A stretch of DNA of 64,000 nt from Chitinophaga polysaccharea (GTDB taxonomy: Bacteria; Bacteroidota; Bacteroidia; Chitinophagales; Chitinophagaceae), in the NCBI RefSeq assembly GCF_902150045.1, contig NZ_CABFVU010000001.1, positions 1,736,001-1,800,000 of the forward strand, written 5' to 3'. The stretch's first letter is position 1. Each line of letters opens with the position of its first letter. Made by a program: the position numbers and the translations under genes. Positions 37,843-47,493 of the stretch are shown here, one piece after another. The notes under the pieces were generated by a model. The model searched no databases and had not been told where the DNA came from. It was given only the letters and a program-made list of their open reading frames with translations.

Positions 37843-40239
37843 ATGAAGTACGATAACCTTAAACAATGGTGCATCAAAAAAAAGTGGTGGCTTACCGGTG
37901 CCGCTGTTATACTCATTGCCTATTACTTTTGTTTACCCAAACAACTGTTTACCAGCCCTACTTCTTATGTGCTGGAAGACAGTAACGGCGATCTGCTGAA
38001 CGCAAGCATCGCGCCGGACGGTCAATGGCGCTTTCCTTATAATGCGCATGTACCGGATAAATTCGAAAAATGTATTGTAGCTTATGAAGATAAACGCTTT
38101 TATTACCACTGGGGGATAGATCCTATTGCTATAGGCAGGGCGATTAACCAAAACGCAAGGGGCAGAAAAGTGGTAAGCGGTGGCAGCACGCTCACCATGC
38201 AGGTAATACGGCTGTCGCGCAACCAGCCACGTAATATCTGGCAGAAAATAACGGAAGCGGTACTGGCCACCCGGTTGGAATTTGCAGCTTCTAAAAAGAA
38301 AATTATTGCCTTATATGCAGCCAACGCCCCTTTCGGCGGCAACGTTGTTGGGCTGGAAGCGGCTGCCTGGCGGTATTATGGCCGCAAAGCCGATCTGTTG
38401 TCGTGGGGTGAAATGGCAGCGCTGGCAGTATTGCCTAACAGCCCCGCACTGGTACACCCGGGCCGCAACAGGGTAACGTTACTGAATAAACGAAACCAGC
38501 TCCTGAACAAACTATACCACCAGCATACCATCGACAGCATTACCTGCCAGCTGGCCAAAATGGAGCCCTTGCCTGATCAGCCATTACCCCTGCCTCAGGA
38601 AGCTCCGCATATGCTGGACCTGTTCCGCCGCGACTACCAGCAACAGCAAACAAACGAACCTACACGCATCAAAACCACACTACTGGCAGATCTGCAGCAC
38701 AATGCCACAGCCATCGCCGAACGGTATCATAATAGCTATAAAGCCAATGGCATCAACAACGCAGCCGTACTGGTGCTGGATGTGGAAACCGGCAATACCC
38801 TTGCCTATGTAGGAAATATTTATCATCCTTCAGATCCGGAGCTGGAAAGCCATGTAGACATTATACAGGCAAGGAGAAGCCCCGGCAGTACGCTCAAGCC
38901 TGTATTATACGCCGCTATGCTCAACGACGGGCTTATATTGCCCAATACGCTGATCCCTGATATTCCTACGCAAATAGCCGGCTATACCCCTCAGAACTTC
39001 GACCTGGGATATGATGGCGCCGTTCCTGCCTCCCGTGCACTGGCCCGGTCGCTCAATATCCCCGCAGTGCGCATGCTGCAGCAGTACCGCTATGAGCGGT
39101 TTCATTCCCTGTTACAGAAAATGGGGATCACTACACTGAATAAACCAGCCGATCATTATGGGCTGTCACTCATCCTTGGCGGCGGGGAAACCACCCTATG
39201 GGAAATGTGCGGCATGTATGCCAGCATGGCCCGCACGCTGCTGCACATGGATCAATATAAGGGTAAATATGATATGGACGATATTCATCCGCCCAACTAC
39301 CGGCTTAATACCCGTTATCCTTCGAAATACGGATTAAGCAAAGATGGCCTGCTGGATGCAGGTTCTATCTGGTATGCCTTCCAGGCCATGACTGAAGTAA
39401 TGCGGCCTGGCGAAGAACTGCTGTGGCAACAGTTCTCTTCTTCACAACGCATTGCCTGGAAAACAGGTACCAGTTTTGGTTTCCGTGATGGATGGGCCAT
39501 CGGTGTAACGCCTCAGTATGTAGTAGGCGTATGGGTAGGAAATGCCGATGGGGAGGGGCGCCCCGGCCTCATAGGCGTATCTACTGCTGCGCCCATCCTG
39601 TTCGATGTATTCCGCTTACTGCATACCAGCGGCTGGTTTGATCCACCTTACCAGCAGATGAAAAAAATTGAGGTATGCCGCAAAAGCGGCTACCGTGCCG
39701 GTGAGCTATGTGAGGAAAAAGATTCCATTTATGTGCCTGCAGCAGGTATCAGGGCAGGCGTATGTCCCTATCATCAGCTGGTTCATCTCGACAGAACCGG
39801 CCAGTGGCGTGTAACGGAAGCCTGCGAATCTCCATCGCTCATGCAGCACAAATCGTGGTTTGTATTGCCGCCTTCACAGGAATATTACTACCGCAGTAAA
39901 AATTATTACCAGCAATTACCGCCCTATAAACCCGACTGCCTGGCTTCACTGGGGCTGGACAAGGCACCCATGGAACTGATTTATCCAAGGCCCGGCGCAC
40001 GTATATTCGTTCCCGTTGAAATCGACGGAAAACCCGGTCAAACTATTTTTACCGCCACACACCGCAACAATGCCACGAAAATATTCTGGCATCTCGACAA
40101 CAAATTTATTGGGGCCACCACGGAGTTTCATCAGATGGCCCTGCACCCCGCCGCCGGAAAACATACTATTACGCTGGTAGATGAAAACGGGGAGCGGATT
40201 GAACAAACATTTGAAATTTTGGATAAGGAAAGGGAATAA
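37843..40239 (+). CDS. pbpC: Penicillin-binding protein 1C
   Basis: A 798-residue bifunctional peptidoglycan synthase with one N-terminal membrane segment (about 15-30). The glycosyltransferase domain has catalytic glutamate E82 in EDKRFYYHWG and the GGSTLTMQVIR motif. The transpeptidase domain has S349-x-x-K352 (SPGSTLKP), the SLN box and K540-T-G. The C-terminal BiPBP_C domain (about 700-790, ELIYPRPGARIFVP onward) distinguishes PBP1C from PBP1A/1B. In many bacteria it is encoded with a periplasmic alpha-2-macroglobulin, as here, suggesting joint envelope repair and defence. Its stop codon abuts that of the convergent GH92 gene with no spacer. Confidence 0.95.
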   Translation: MKYDNLKQWCIKKKWWLTGAAVILIAYYFCLPKQLFTSPTSYVLEDSNGDLLNASIAPDGQWRFPYNAHVPDKFEKCIVAYEDKRFYYHWGIDPIAIGRAINQNARGRKVVSGGSTLTMQVIRLSRNQPRNIWQKITEAVLATRLEFAASKKKIIALYAANAPFGGNVVGLEAAAWRYYGRKADLLSWGEMAALAVLPNSPALVHPGRNRVTLLNKRNQLLNKLYHQHTIDSITCQLAKMEPLPDQPLPLPQEAPHMLDLFRRDYQQQQTNEPTRIKTTLLADLQHNATAIAERYHNSYKANGINNAAVLVLDVETGNTLAYVGNIYHPSDPELESHVDIIQARRSPGSTLKPVLYAAMLNDGLILPNTLIPDIPTQIAGYTPQNFDLGYDGAVPASRALARSLNIPAVRMLQQYRYERFHSLLQKMGITTLNKPADHYGLSLILGGGETTLWEMCGMYASMARTLLHMDQYKGKYDMDDIHPPNYRLNTRYPSKYGLSKDGLLDAGSIWYAFQAMTEVMRPGEELLWQQFSSSQRIAWKTGTSFGFRDGWAIGVTPQYVVGVWVGNADGEGRPGLIGVSTAAPILFDVFRLLHTSGWFDPPYQQMKKIEVCRKSGYRAGELCEEKDSIYVPAAGIRAGVCPYHQLVHLDRTGQWRVTEACESPSLMQHKSWFVLPPSQEYYYRSKNYYQQLPPYKPDCLASLGLDKAPMELIYPRPGARIFVPVEIDGKPGQTIFTATHRNNATKIFWHLDNKFIGATTEFHQMALHPAAGKHTITLVDENGERIEQTFEILDKERE

Positions 40240-42504
40240 CTATTTACTAAATGAATAAGGATAAGCGGATTTATCTGTCCCACGGCTCTTGTCAGGTACG
40301 GCAGACATTTTCACTTTCATACTTCCTCCTTTCTGCAACTCATTGTAACTGATCCAGTTTTTGTGATAAGCTTTGCCGTTTAGTTGCACAGACCTGACAT
40401 ACCGGTTCATGACATCATTATCCGTTGTCTTAATAATAAAATTTTTCCCGTTCTGCAGGTGAAGCGTAGCCTTTTTAAACAATGGCGCACCCAGCACATA
40501 CTGATCCGTAGCAGGACAAACAGGATAAAAACCCAGTGCCGAAAAGATATACCAGGAAGATGTTTGCCCATTATCTTCATCGCCGCAATAACCATCGGGA
40601 GTGGGAAGATAGAGCCTATTCATCACCTCCCGCACCCAGTACTGTGTTTTCCATGGTTCGCCGGCATAGTTGTACAGGTATATCATATGTTGAATGGGCT
40701 GGTTGCCATGCGCATACTGTCCGATGTTCATTACCTGCATTTCCCTTATTTCATGGATAACCTTCTTATAGTAACTTTCATCGAATACAGGAGGCATGTT
40801 AAAAACGGAATCCAGCATACTGCTAAACATCCGTTCTCCGCCCATTAAATCTATAAGCCCCTGTATGTCATGGAATACGCTCCAGCTATAATGCCAGCTG
40901 TTCCCTTCTGTAAAAGCTCCGCCCCATTTCACAGGACTGAACGGAGCCTGGAAGCTGCCATCTGTATTTTTCCCCCGCATTAATCCCGAAGAAGCATCAA
41001 ACAGGTGGCGATAATTCTGACAACGTTTTGCATAAAGATCAATTTCCTCCTGCGGACGTTTTAATGCCTTTGCTAACTGGTAAATAGTAAAATCATCGTA
41101 GGCATATTCCAACGTTCTGGCGGCACTTTCATTAATACCGGCATCAAAAGGTACATAGCCCAGCCTGTTATAGAACGCTACCCCTTTACGGCCTACTGCC
41201 GTCATCGGGCCTTCGTTGTTGGCATCTTTTAAAAGTGCCTGGTATAATGTATCAATGTCATATCCACGTATTCCTTTCAGATATGCATCTGCCACTACGG
41301 AAGCGGAGTTATTACCCACCATAATATTCCGGTAACCGGGACTGCTCCATTCAGGCAGCCAGCCTCCTTCTTTATAGGCATTCACCAATCCTTCCTGCAT
41401 CTCTCTGTTTATATCAGGATACAGCAGGTTCAATAAAGGATACAAGGAACGGAAAGTATCCCAAAAACCTGTACCAGCATAGAGCTTACCGGGCATTACT
41501 TTCCCGTTATAAGGACTGTAATGGACAATCTCACCTGCAGCATCAATTTCATAATGCCTCTGCGGGAAAAGCATACAGCGGTAAAGGCAGGAATAAAATG
41601 TGGCTGTTTGTTTATCCGAACCGCCTTCTATCGTCACTCTATCCAGATATTTATTCCAGGTGTCCCTTGCATGTTGCTTTACCGTCTCAAAATTATCTCC
41701 TGCTATTTCCCGTTGCAGGTTCAATTCTGCCTGCGCCGGGCTGATAAAAGAAGATGCCGCTTTAACATTTACCGGCGTGCCTTTCCCTGTAGGGAAACCA
41801 ATAACGGCGCCTGTATGACCTGCACTTGCTTCCAGCAGATCTTTTATTAACGCACCATCCTTCCAGAGATAGGAAACGGTGAATGGCCGGTCGAAAAGGA
41901 GTACAAAATAATCCCTGAAATTACCGGGCACACCACCTTTATTCCTGGTGGTATAACCAATGATCTTTCTTTCTCCCGGGATAATTTTTATGTAAGACCC
42001 CATGTCCATAGCATCTACTACCACAAATGCACTGTCGGTAGCAGGATAGGTAAAACGGAAAGCTGCAGCCCTTTCCGTAGGCGCAATCTCTGTTTTTATA
42101 TCATAATCGGCCAGGTATACACTGTAATAATAAGGCGTTGCAATTTCCGCTTTGTGGGAAAACCAGCTGCCCCTGTCGGCCTCCTTAAATACCGCACGCC
42201 TGGTGATAGGCATAATTGAAAATTGCCCGTAATCATTCATCCAGGGCGAAGGTTGGTGGGTTTGTTTGAAACCTACAATTTTAGCAGCGTCATAAGTATA
42301 GGTCCATCCGTCGCCCATTTTGCCGGTTTGAGGTGTCCAGAAATTCATGCCCCAGGGTACGGCAATGGCAGGATAGGTGTTACCGTTTGATAAATCATGA
42401 CTGGAAGCCGTTCCTACCAGTGGATTCACAAAGGAAACGGGATCCTGCGCCATTGAGATACTGCATATCAACCATCCGCACACATATAAAAATAGTTGCT
42501 TCAT
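40240..42504 (-). CDS. GH92 family glycosidase, last gene of the SusCD locus
   Basis: A 754-residue secreted GH92 protein (signal ICSISMAQ), beginning NPLVGTASSHDLSNGNTYPA. Key motifs are GFWDTFRSLYPL, EGNSWHYSWSVFHD, AHGNQPIQHMIYLYNYAGEP and GDEDNGQTSSWYIF. It is a close paralogue of the protein at 17206-19500 and shares its HGNQP and EDNGQT variants, so the two probably act on similar alpha-mannoside-like linkages. It lies 25 bp downstream of the FAD oxidoreductase in an eight-gene minus-strand operon headed by susC, so it is expected to be induced by the same glycan through the ECF sigma/anti-sigma pair. Confidence 0.93.
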   Translation of the reverse strand: MKQLFLYVCGWLICSISMAQDPVSFVNPLVGTASSHDLSNGNTYPAIAVPWGMNFWTPQTGKMGDGWTYTYDAAKIVGFKQTHQPSPWMNDYGQFSIMPITRRAVFKEADRGSWFSHKAEIATPYYYSVYLADYDIKTEIAPTERAAAFRFTYPATDSAFVVVDAMDMGSYIKIIPGERKIIGYTTRNKGGVPGNFRDYFVLLFDRPFTVSYLWKDGALIKDLLEASAGHTGAVIGFPTGKGTPVNVKAASSFISPAQAELNLQREIAGDNFETVKQHARDTWNKYLDRVTIEGGSDKQTATFYSCLYRCMLFPQRHYEIDAAGEIVHYSPYNGKVMPGKLYAGTGFWDTFRSLYPLLNLLYPDINREMQEGLVNAYKEGGWLPEWSSPGYRNIMVGNNSASVVADAYLKGIRGYDIDTLYQALLKDANNEGPMTAVGRKGVAFYNRLGYVPFDAGINESAARTLEYAYDDFTIYQLAKALKRPQEEIDLYAKRCQNYRHLFDASSGLMRGKNTDGSFQAPFSPVKWGGAFTEGNSWHYSWSVFHDIQGLIDLMGGERMFSSMLDSVFNMPPVFDESYYKKVIHEIREMQVMNIGQYAHGNQPIQHMIYLYNYAGEPWKTQYWVREVMNRLYLPTPDGYCGDEDNGQTSSWYIFSALGFYPVCPATDQYVLGAPLFKKATLHLQNGKNFIIKTTDNDVMNRYVRSVQLNGKAYHKNWISYNELQKGGSMKVKMSAVPDKSRGTDKSAYPYSFSK

Positions 42505-42529
42505 TCTTCGTACTTACATTAAGTGAATA

Positions 42530-44536
42530 TTAGTGCGCGGGCACCAGCAATACAGCATCCGCTACAATTACGCCTCCGGCTTCCCTGTTGGAAATGGTTA
42601 CCCCTGCTTTTTTGCCTTCCGGTAGATTGAATTTCCCCAGATGTACCCATTCTCCGCTGGTTTGACCGTTAACGATCACCTTCTCTTTTACAATCGTTAT
42701 TTCTTTAGACTGCCTGCCATCAAAAACGGTCACTTTAGTAGCGGGAGATATATTGTTGATTCTCGGCAGCACATATGTATAAATATCATAGCTTCCGCTC
42801 TTCTTCACTTCAGGTATAAATTTTACAGATTTGGGCTGGTCGTTCACAGCAGAATAAAAAGCTGAGGGGCCATAGGTGCCTCCTTTTTTCAGAGCCCATT
42901 TACCGGTTATTTCCACGTGGGCGGTATCTTCATTATCTACCAGTATTTCCGGTGTGCTGCCGTTCAGCAGGGGATCGGAGGCCAGCAGCAATTGTATCTT
43001 TTTTACATCTACCTGTTGAACGGTAGTTCGCCCATCCACTGCAAACACGGCAGCAATCGCAGCTGATTGACCCAGTACCATGAACACTGGTTCCATCCTG
43101 ATGGACCCGTAACCAATATGACTGGCAGATAAGCAAACCGGCACCAGTAAATTCTTACATTCATTTTCTTTAGGTGTTAATGAGCGGTAGGCAATAGGAT
43201 AGGGGCCGGCGCCACCTTTTTCCACATCGCCTTCATTCTTCACCATTCCGTTTATCACAAGCCGTTGCGTATTATGTGAATCCATACCGTAAGCCGCCAT
43301 GCCTATACCATCTGTTACTATTTCCTTCCGCTCGCAGTTGGCTTGTGTCATTACATAAGCGCCACGCATCCTGCGGGCTTCCCTGATATACATTTGCGGG
43401 CTCCAGTGGCCGTTATCTGCATATTCATCTTTCGGATATCCCCAGTTCAGCATAAACCGGCGTACGCTATCCGGGATACGCGGATCATGCCCTATAAAAT
43501 ACAGCAGGCCCTTGTTATACAATTCATGTTCCTTCTGGATCCTTTCCCTGGTGGCATAATCGCCATCCGGGTAATCCCAGTTCCTGCCTATCATATCTGT
43601 AGAAAAACCACCGCCATTGTTGATATCCGTTTTATGATTAGGCATCAGGTCAAATTTCAGTATCTCCCTGATATCATTTGGTGCGGTAAGCTTTGCAATG
43701 TATCGGGGTAGTAACTCGTAGCGACTGGAATCATAATCTTCCGGGCGGGTAATAGGTATCCTGTTGGCAGGATCATCTGTTAAACAAATCCGGAAATTAT
43801 ATGCCTGCACATGGTTATCGCCACTGCCTATGGGCGCCAGTACAGCATTGCTGATGCCCCATAATAAGCCACTGGATGGATCGCCGGGTATCTTATACGG
43901 ATCTACCCCATCAGGCACCTGGTTGCCATGCTGAGGAGTGGCAGGCGGCTGCACCTGTACGCCATTGTACGATTCGTTGTAAACAGCGGAAGATTCCCTT
44001 CCTACCATATAAGACACGCCGGCCCTTGCCATCAGGTCGCCTTCATATGAACAGTCAATAAAAACGGTTGCACGGATAACTTTTTGCTGCCTGGACGGAG
44101 CCTGTGCATCTTCCAGCGTGATCTCCTTTATAAAACCATCTTTCTTTACTGCTGATACAATCCTCGACCGGTAAAGCACCCGCACACCGGCTTCCCGGAT
44201 GTACTGCATAAACACATCTTCCGCTACATGTGGCTCAAATACCCAGGATTCAAACTGACCATAATGCTTGCCCACCCTGCGGTAAAAGTCGATTCCCAAA
44301 CCGGTTACAGCATATTTGTTACCGATATCAGTATATCCCAATCCCCCGGATGACATGCCGCCAAGATGTTTTCCAGGTTCGATCAACAACACCGACTTCC
44401 CCATTTTTTTCGCTGCATATGCCGCTATTACACCACCGGAGGTACCACCATACACGCATATGTCATAAGCTTGCTGCGCTTTTGCAGTCATTGAAAAAAT
44501 AAGCGCTACCAAAAGAAAGTTTCTTTTCTTCATCAT
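42530..44536 (-). CDS. Exported FAD-dependent oxidoreductase with golvesin-type C-terminal domain
   Basis: A 668-residue exported protein (signal SMTAKAQ) with an FAD-binding domain of the FAD_oxidored type (PF12831-like): the Rossmann segment YDICVYGGTSGGVIAA near residue 24, PGKHLGGMSSGG, a GDLMARAGVSYMVGRE segment and the late QSAAIAAVFAV. From about residue 535 a separate beta-sandwich follows (VDNEDTAHVEITGKW ... VIVADAVLLV), the golvesin/xanthan-lyase-like module thought to bind carbohydrate. It is a paralogue of the protein at 47494 but carries the extra domain. It probably oxidises or isomerises a sugar of the PUL substrate. Two adjacent ATGs (44536, 44533) can serve as start. Confidence 0.88.
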   Translation of the reverse strand: MMKKRNFLLVALIFSMTAKAQQAYDICVYGGTSGGVIAAYAAKKMGKSVLLIEPGKHLGGMSSGGLGYTDIGNKYAVTGLGIDFYRRVGKHYGQFESWVFEPHVAEDVFMQYIREAGVRVLYRSRIVSAVKKDGFIKEITLEDAQAPSRQQKVIRATVFIDCSYEGDLMARAGVSYMVGRESSAVYNESYNGVQVQPPATPQHGNQVPDGVDPYKIPGDPSSGLLWGISNAVLAPIGSGDNHVQAYNFRICLTDDPANRIPITRPEDYDSSRYELLPRYIAKLTAPNDIREILKFDLMPNHKTDINNGGGFSTDMIGRNWDYPDGDYATRERIQKEHELYNKGLLYFIGHDPRIPDSVRRFMLNWGYPKDEYADNGHWSPQMYIREARRMRGAYVMTQANCERKEIVTDGIGMAAYGMDSHNTQRLVINGMVKNEGDVEKGGAGPYPIAYRSLTPKENECKNLLVPVCLSASHIGYGSIRMEPVFMVLGQSAAIAAVFAVDGRTTVQQVDVKKIQLLLASDPLLNGSTPEILVDNEDTAHVEITGKWALKKGGTYGPSAFYSAVNDQPKSVKFIPEVKKSGSYDIYTYVLPRINNISPATKVTVFDGRQSKEITIVKEKVIVNGQTSGEWVHLGKFNLPEGKKAGVTISNREAGGVIVADAVLLVPAH

Positions 44537-44562
44537 TTATATGTTTTGAAGAGATAATAATT

Positions 44563-45786
44563 TTATTCTGTGTAGTTGAGATCCTTTGAAAAAGTTTCTT
44601 CCATCTTCCAAACCGCAAGCAATGCAAGCAGGATCGTAACAATGCCTACCAGGCCCGCGGCGGCGGTAACTCCATAAAGGTTTTTCAACAGCAAAAAAGC
44701 AGGTGTAAAAATATTTACGCTCCCACGCACAAAATTGGGAACAGTAGTGGCTACCGTGGCCCGCATATTAGTACCGAATTGCTCCGCCGCGATAGTTACA
44801 AACAAAGCCCAGTAACCAATGGCATACCCCTGTAAGCCGCATAAAGTATAGAAAACGGCCACACTCTGTGATCGCTGGCTTAGGTAAACAATTATTGCCA
44901 GACAGGTTAGCATCACAAAAATAAATACCGTTTTTCTCCTGCTCTGCAAATACTGGCTTAGCAAACCACTGCTCATATCGCCTAGTGAAAGCCCTATATA
45001 ACAGAACATCACCGCTTTACCTGCTTCCACGGGAACTGTGAGCCCTATTGCCTTTCCGAACTCCGGCGAAAAAGTGATCAGGATGCCGATAACGAACCAG
45101 ATAGGCAACCCTATCATTATACATCTCAGGTATTTAAAAAATATTCTGGGAGAAGAAAATAAAGAGAAGAAATTACCCCGCGATTTGTTTTCCTTCTTCA
45201 CTTCTTTAAAAATCCCGGATTCAAACACGTTAAACCGGAGCACCAGTAATGCCAGTCCTAATCCGCCACCTATAAAGTAAGCGATCTTCCAGTTGAACAT
45301 ATCTGCAATAAAATAGGCCAGCACCGCTCCTAATACGCCCACCGAAGCCACAATAGCAGTTCCATAACCCCTTATCTCCTTTGGAAGTATTTCCGCTACC
45401 AGTGTAATACCTGCGCCTAGTTCTCCGGCAAGCCCTATTCCTGCTATAAAACGCAGCAGGGCATACTGATCTACTGTTGTTACAAAACCATTGAGAATAT
45501 TTGCCACCGAGTATAGCAGGATGGAACCAAACAATACAGACAATCGCCCTTTTTTATCTCCTGTAATCCCCCATAAAATTCCGCCCAGCAGCATTCCTGC
45601 CATCTGCATATTGATCAGGTAGATGCCCTGTTCCATCAGTTCACCGTCAGCCACCTGCAGGGCCTTTAAACTTGGAACACGCACAATGCTGAACAGCAAC
45701 AGGTCGTAGATATCAACAAAATAGCCCAATGCCGCTACAATCACCGGTATGGAAAGCAGCTGGCCTGCCCTTGTATTTTTTTGCAT
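44563..45786 (-). CDS. MFS transporter of the SusCD locus
   Basis: A 407-residue 12-helix MFS protein of the metabolite:H+ symporter type. The segment 2-3 loop is GDKKGRLSVLFG and helix 4 carries RFIAGIGLAGELGAG, both typical of sugar/organic-acid symporters. A basic central loop (EVKKENKSRGN) separates the halves. The open frame extends upstream to 45903, but the upstream part overlaps the GxGYxYP gene and is hydrophilic, so the ATG at 45786 (MQKNTRAGQLLS), 13 bp after that gene's stop, is preferred. It probably imports the monosaccharide or oxidised product released in the periplasm. Confidence 0.9.
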   Translation of the reverse strand: MQKNTRAGQLLSIPVIVAALGYFVDIYDLLLFSIVRVPSLKALQVADGELMEQGIYLINMQMAGMLLGGILWGITGDKKGRLSVLFGSILLYSVANILNGFVTTVDQYALLRFIAGIGLAGELGAGITLVAEILPKEIRGYGTAIVASVGVLGAVLAYFIADMFNWKIAYFIGGGLGLALLVLRFNVFESGIFKEVKKENKSRGNFFSLFSSPRIFFKYLRCIMIGLPIWFVIGILITFSPEFGKAIGLTVPVEAGKAVMFCYIGLSLGDMSSGLLSQYLQSRRKTVFIFVMLTCLAIIVYLSQRSQSVAVFYTLCGLQGYAIGYWALFVTIAAEQFGTNMRATVATTVPNFVRGSVNIFTPAFLLLKNLYGVTAAAGLVGIVTILLALLAVWKMEETFSKDLNYTE

Positions 45787-45799
45787 AATGTTTCGCTGA

Positions 45800-47491
45800 T
45801 TATTGATGAATCCCGGCTGCTTTAAGCGTTTCTGCAGGATTATGCCGCATCCTGATCCGCCATAAAAGCTCTTCAATGGAAACCACCTTTGTTCTTTTAT
45901 CAAGAAGATCTTTGGTCCATTTCACCGGTGTTACGCCGCGTTCGGCGGCAGTGTTTTTTTTATCTTTTGCAACAATCGAATGATGTGTAATACTATCACT
46001 GAAATATGACCAGGCATGTACAATGGTCCAGTTCAGTTGTTGATTACCGGAAGAGGATGCATTGTCTTCGTTTATCCAGCCTGCCACCTGCACCGGGTCT
46101 CCTGAGCCTTTTCCGCTGAGATTGGCCCATAGCTGGTATTTACAGGTAGCTACAGGGATCTCTGTCCCTTTCTTATTTTTTACCCAGAAAACTTTTCCAT
46201 CACCACCGTTATAGGGCGAGTACTGCACCGCTATCATGCCTGTAAGATCTTCTATCTCTTCAGCATATACCCGGTAAGCTTCCAGGGCTTCTTCACCGGA
46301 AACATCTTTACAGATAAATCCAAAAACCTTTGTGCCTGTTATTTTCATTTGTGTATTGATCATGCCCGCATATTCACGGAGCAGCTTTTCCCTGTCGGGC
46401 CTTAACCTGGCAAAGAGATCGGGATAATAATAGCCGCCACCGTATTCCACTACCGCGGTACGCCCCGGTTGTGTTTTTACGAGGTAATTATATACATCAC
46501 TGCCAGCCTGGGAAAGGTTAAGTACGCAGCTGGTGAACGACATGGGGATGCTTTCATTGTATGGATTGCTCCAGTAATCCTTGTTGTCAGGAAAATTACC
46601 AAAGGTCCATTGCATGTTATCTCCATCGCTCATTACAAAGGCGTGATAATTAGCATGTTCCTGCCAGTTAATATCTTGCGGGTTGAGTGTGCGAACCTGC
46701 GGTAGCTTATTGGATGGTGGTATCGACAATAAAGGCAGGTTCATACACCAATCCGAAGCTGTATTAATGAGCCCCCAGCTGGTGCATGGCTCTATGTGTT
46801 TAAACTCTTCCCCTGCATTCCAGCCTATTACGGGCGACAACGGCTTTACCCATTTGACAACAGATTGAAACAGCGTATCAATCCCATAATACACCACACT
46901 TTTTTGAGCAATTGCATAGTCCCTGTTATTGGAATAATCCGGGTTACCTATCACCAGCAGGTGAGGATTCAGCTTAGGCAACAATTGTTTGAGCACAGCA
47001 GCATCTAAAACCGTGCGTGTGGCATCGTATAATTTTTTCAGACCTTTGCTCCTGGCCGTGGCTTCCTGTGTCACATCTATCAGAATACCTCTTTCCAGTG
47101 CAGCATACATGGTGGCCAGGTTCACGGAATTATCCCTCCTGCTGAAATCATACAGGATATAGCCTTTGATAATGCCTCTTGCCTTGTACCTGTCAACCAG
47201 TTGCCAGAGCGTGAAGGTGCCTGGCACTCTGGCTTTTAATCTTCTTACCAGCGAATAAAAATAAGTATTGTAAATGGCGTTAGTGGTTTCAATCCATACG
47301 CCTTCATCGCCTGTACCATTATTTAATGCCTGTGCAGCCAGGCCGGCAACAGATTGTGCCAAGTTCATTTCAGGCATATTGGAAGAATGCTGTATGCCGG
47401 CAACTACAATTGAACGGGGCGCTTTTTGCTCCGGCCACCAGCCCGCATGGGCCGGTAGCCAGCACAATAATAAAAAAGCAAATGATCGCAT
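45800..47491 (-). CDS. GxGYxYP family protein (putative glycoside hydrolase)
   Basis: A 563-residue secreted protein with a short signal (LPAHAG). It contains the family-defining motif G-G-G-Y-Y-Y-P at residues 351-357 within the C-terminal domain (PF14323-like), and an N-terminal GxGYxYP_N-like domain (about 40-230). A conserved SDGDNMQW acidic segment near residue 290 and GWNAGEE near 235 are candidate catalytic or metal sites. The family occurs in PULs but has no firmly established reaction as far as I know. It is packed 2 bp after the upstream FAD oxidoreductase gene and 13 bp before the MFS gene. Confidence 0.85.
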   Translation of the reverse strand: MRSFAFLLLCWLPAHAGWWPEQKAPRSIVVAGIQHSSNMPEMNLAQSVAGLAAQALNNGTGDEGVWIETTNAIYNTYFYSLVRRLKARVPGTFTLWQLVDRYKARGIIKGYILYDFSRRDNSVNLATMYAALERGILIDVTQEATARSKGLKKLYDATRTVLDAAVLKQLLPKLNPHLLVIGNPDYSNNRDYAIAQKSVVYYGIDTLFQSVVKWVKPLSPVIGWNAGEEFKHIEPCTSWGLINTASDWCMNLPLLSIPPSNKLPQVRTLNPQDINWQEHANYHAFVMSDGDNMQWTFGNFPDNKDYWSNPYNESIPMSFTSCVLNLSQAGSDVYNYLVKTQPGRTAVVEYGGGYYYPDLFARLRPDREKLLREYAGMINTQMKITGTKVFGFICKDVSGEEALEAYRVYAEEIEDLTGMIAVQYSPYNGGDGKVFWVKNKKGTEIPVATCKYQLWANLSGKGSGDPVQVAGWINEDNASSSGNQQLNWTIVHAWSYFSDSITHHSIVAKDKKNTAAERGVTPVKWTKDLLDKRTKVVSIEELLWRIRMRHNPAETLKAAGIHQ

Positions 47492-47493
47492 AC

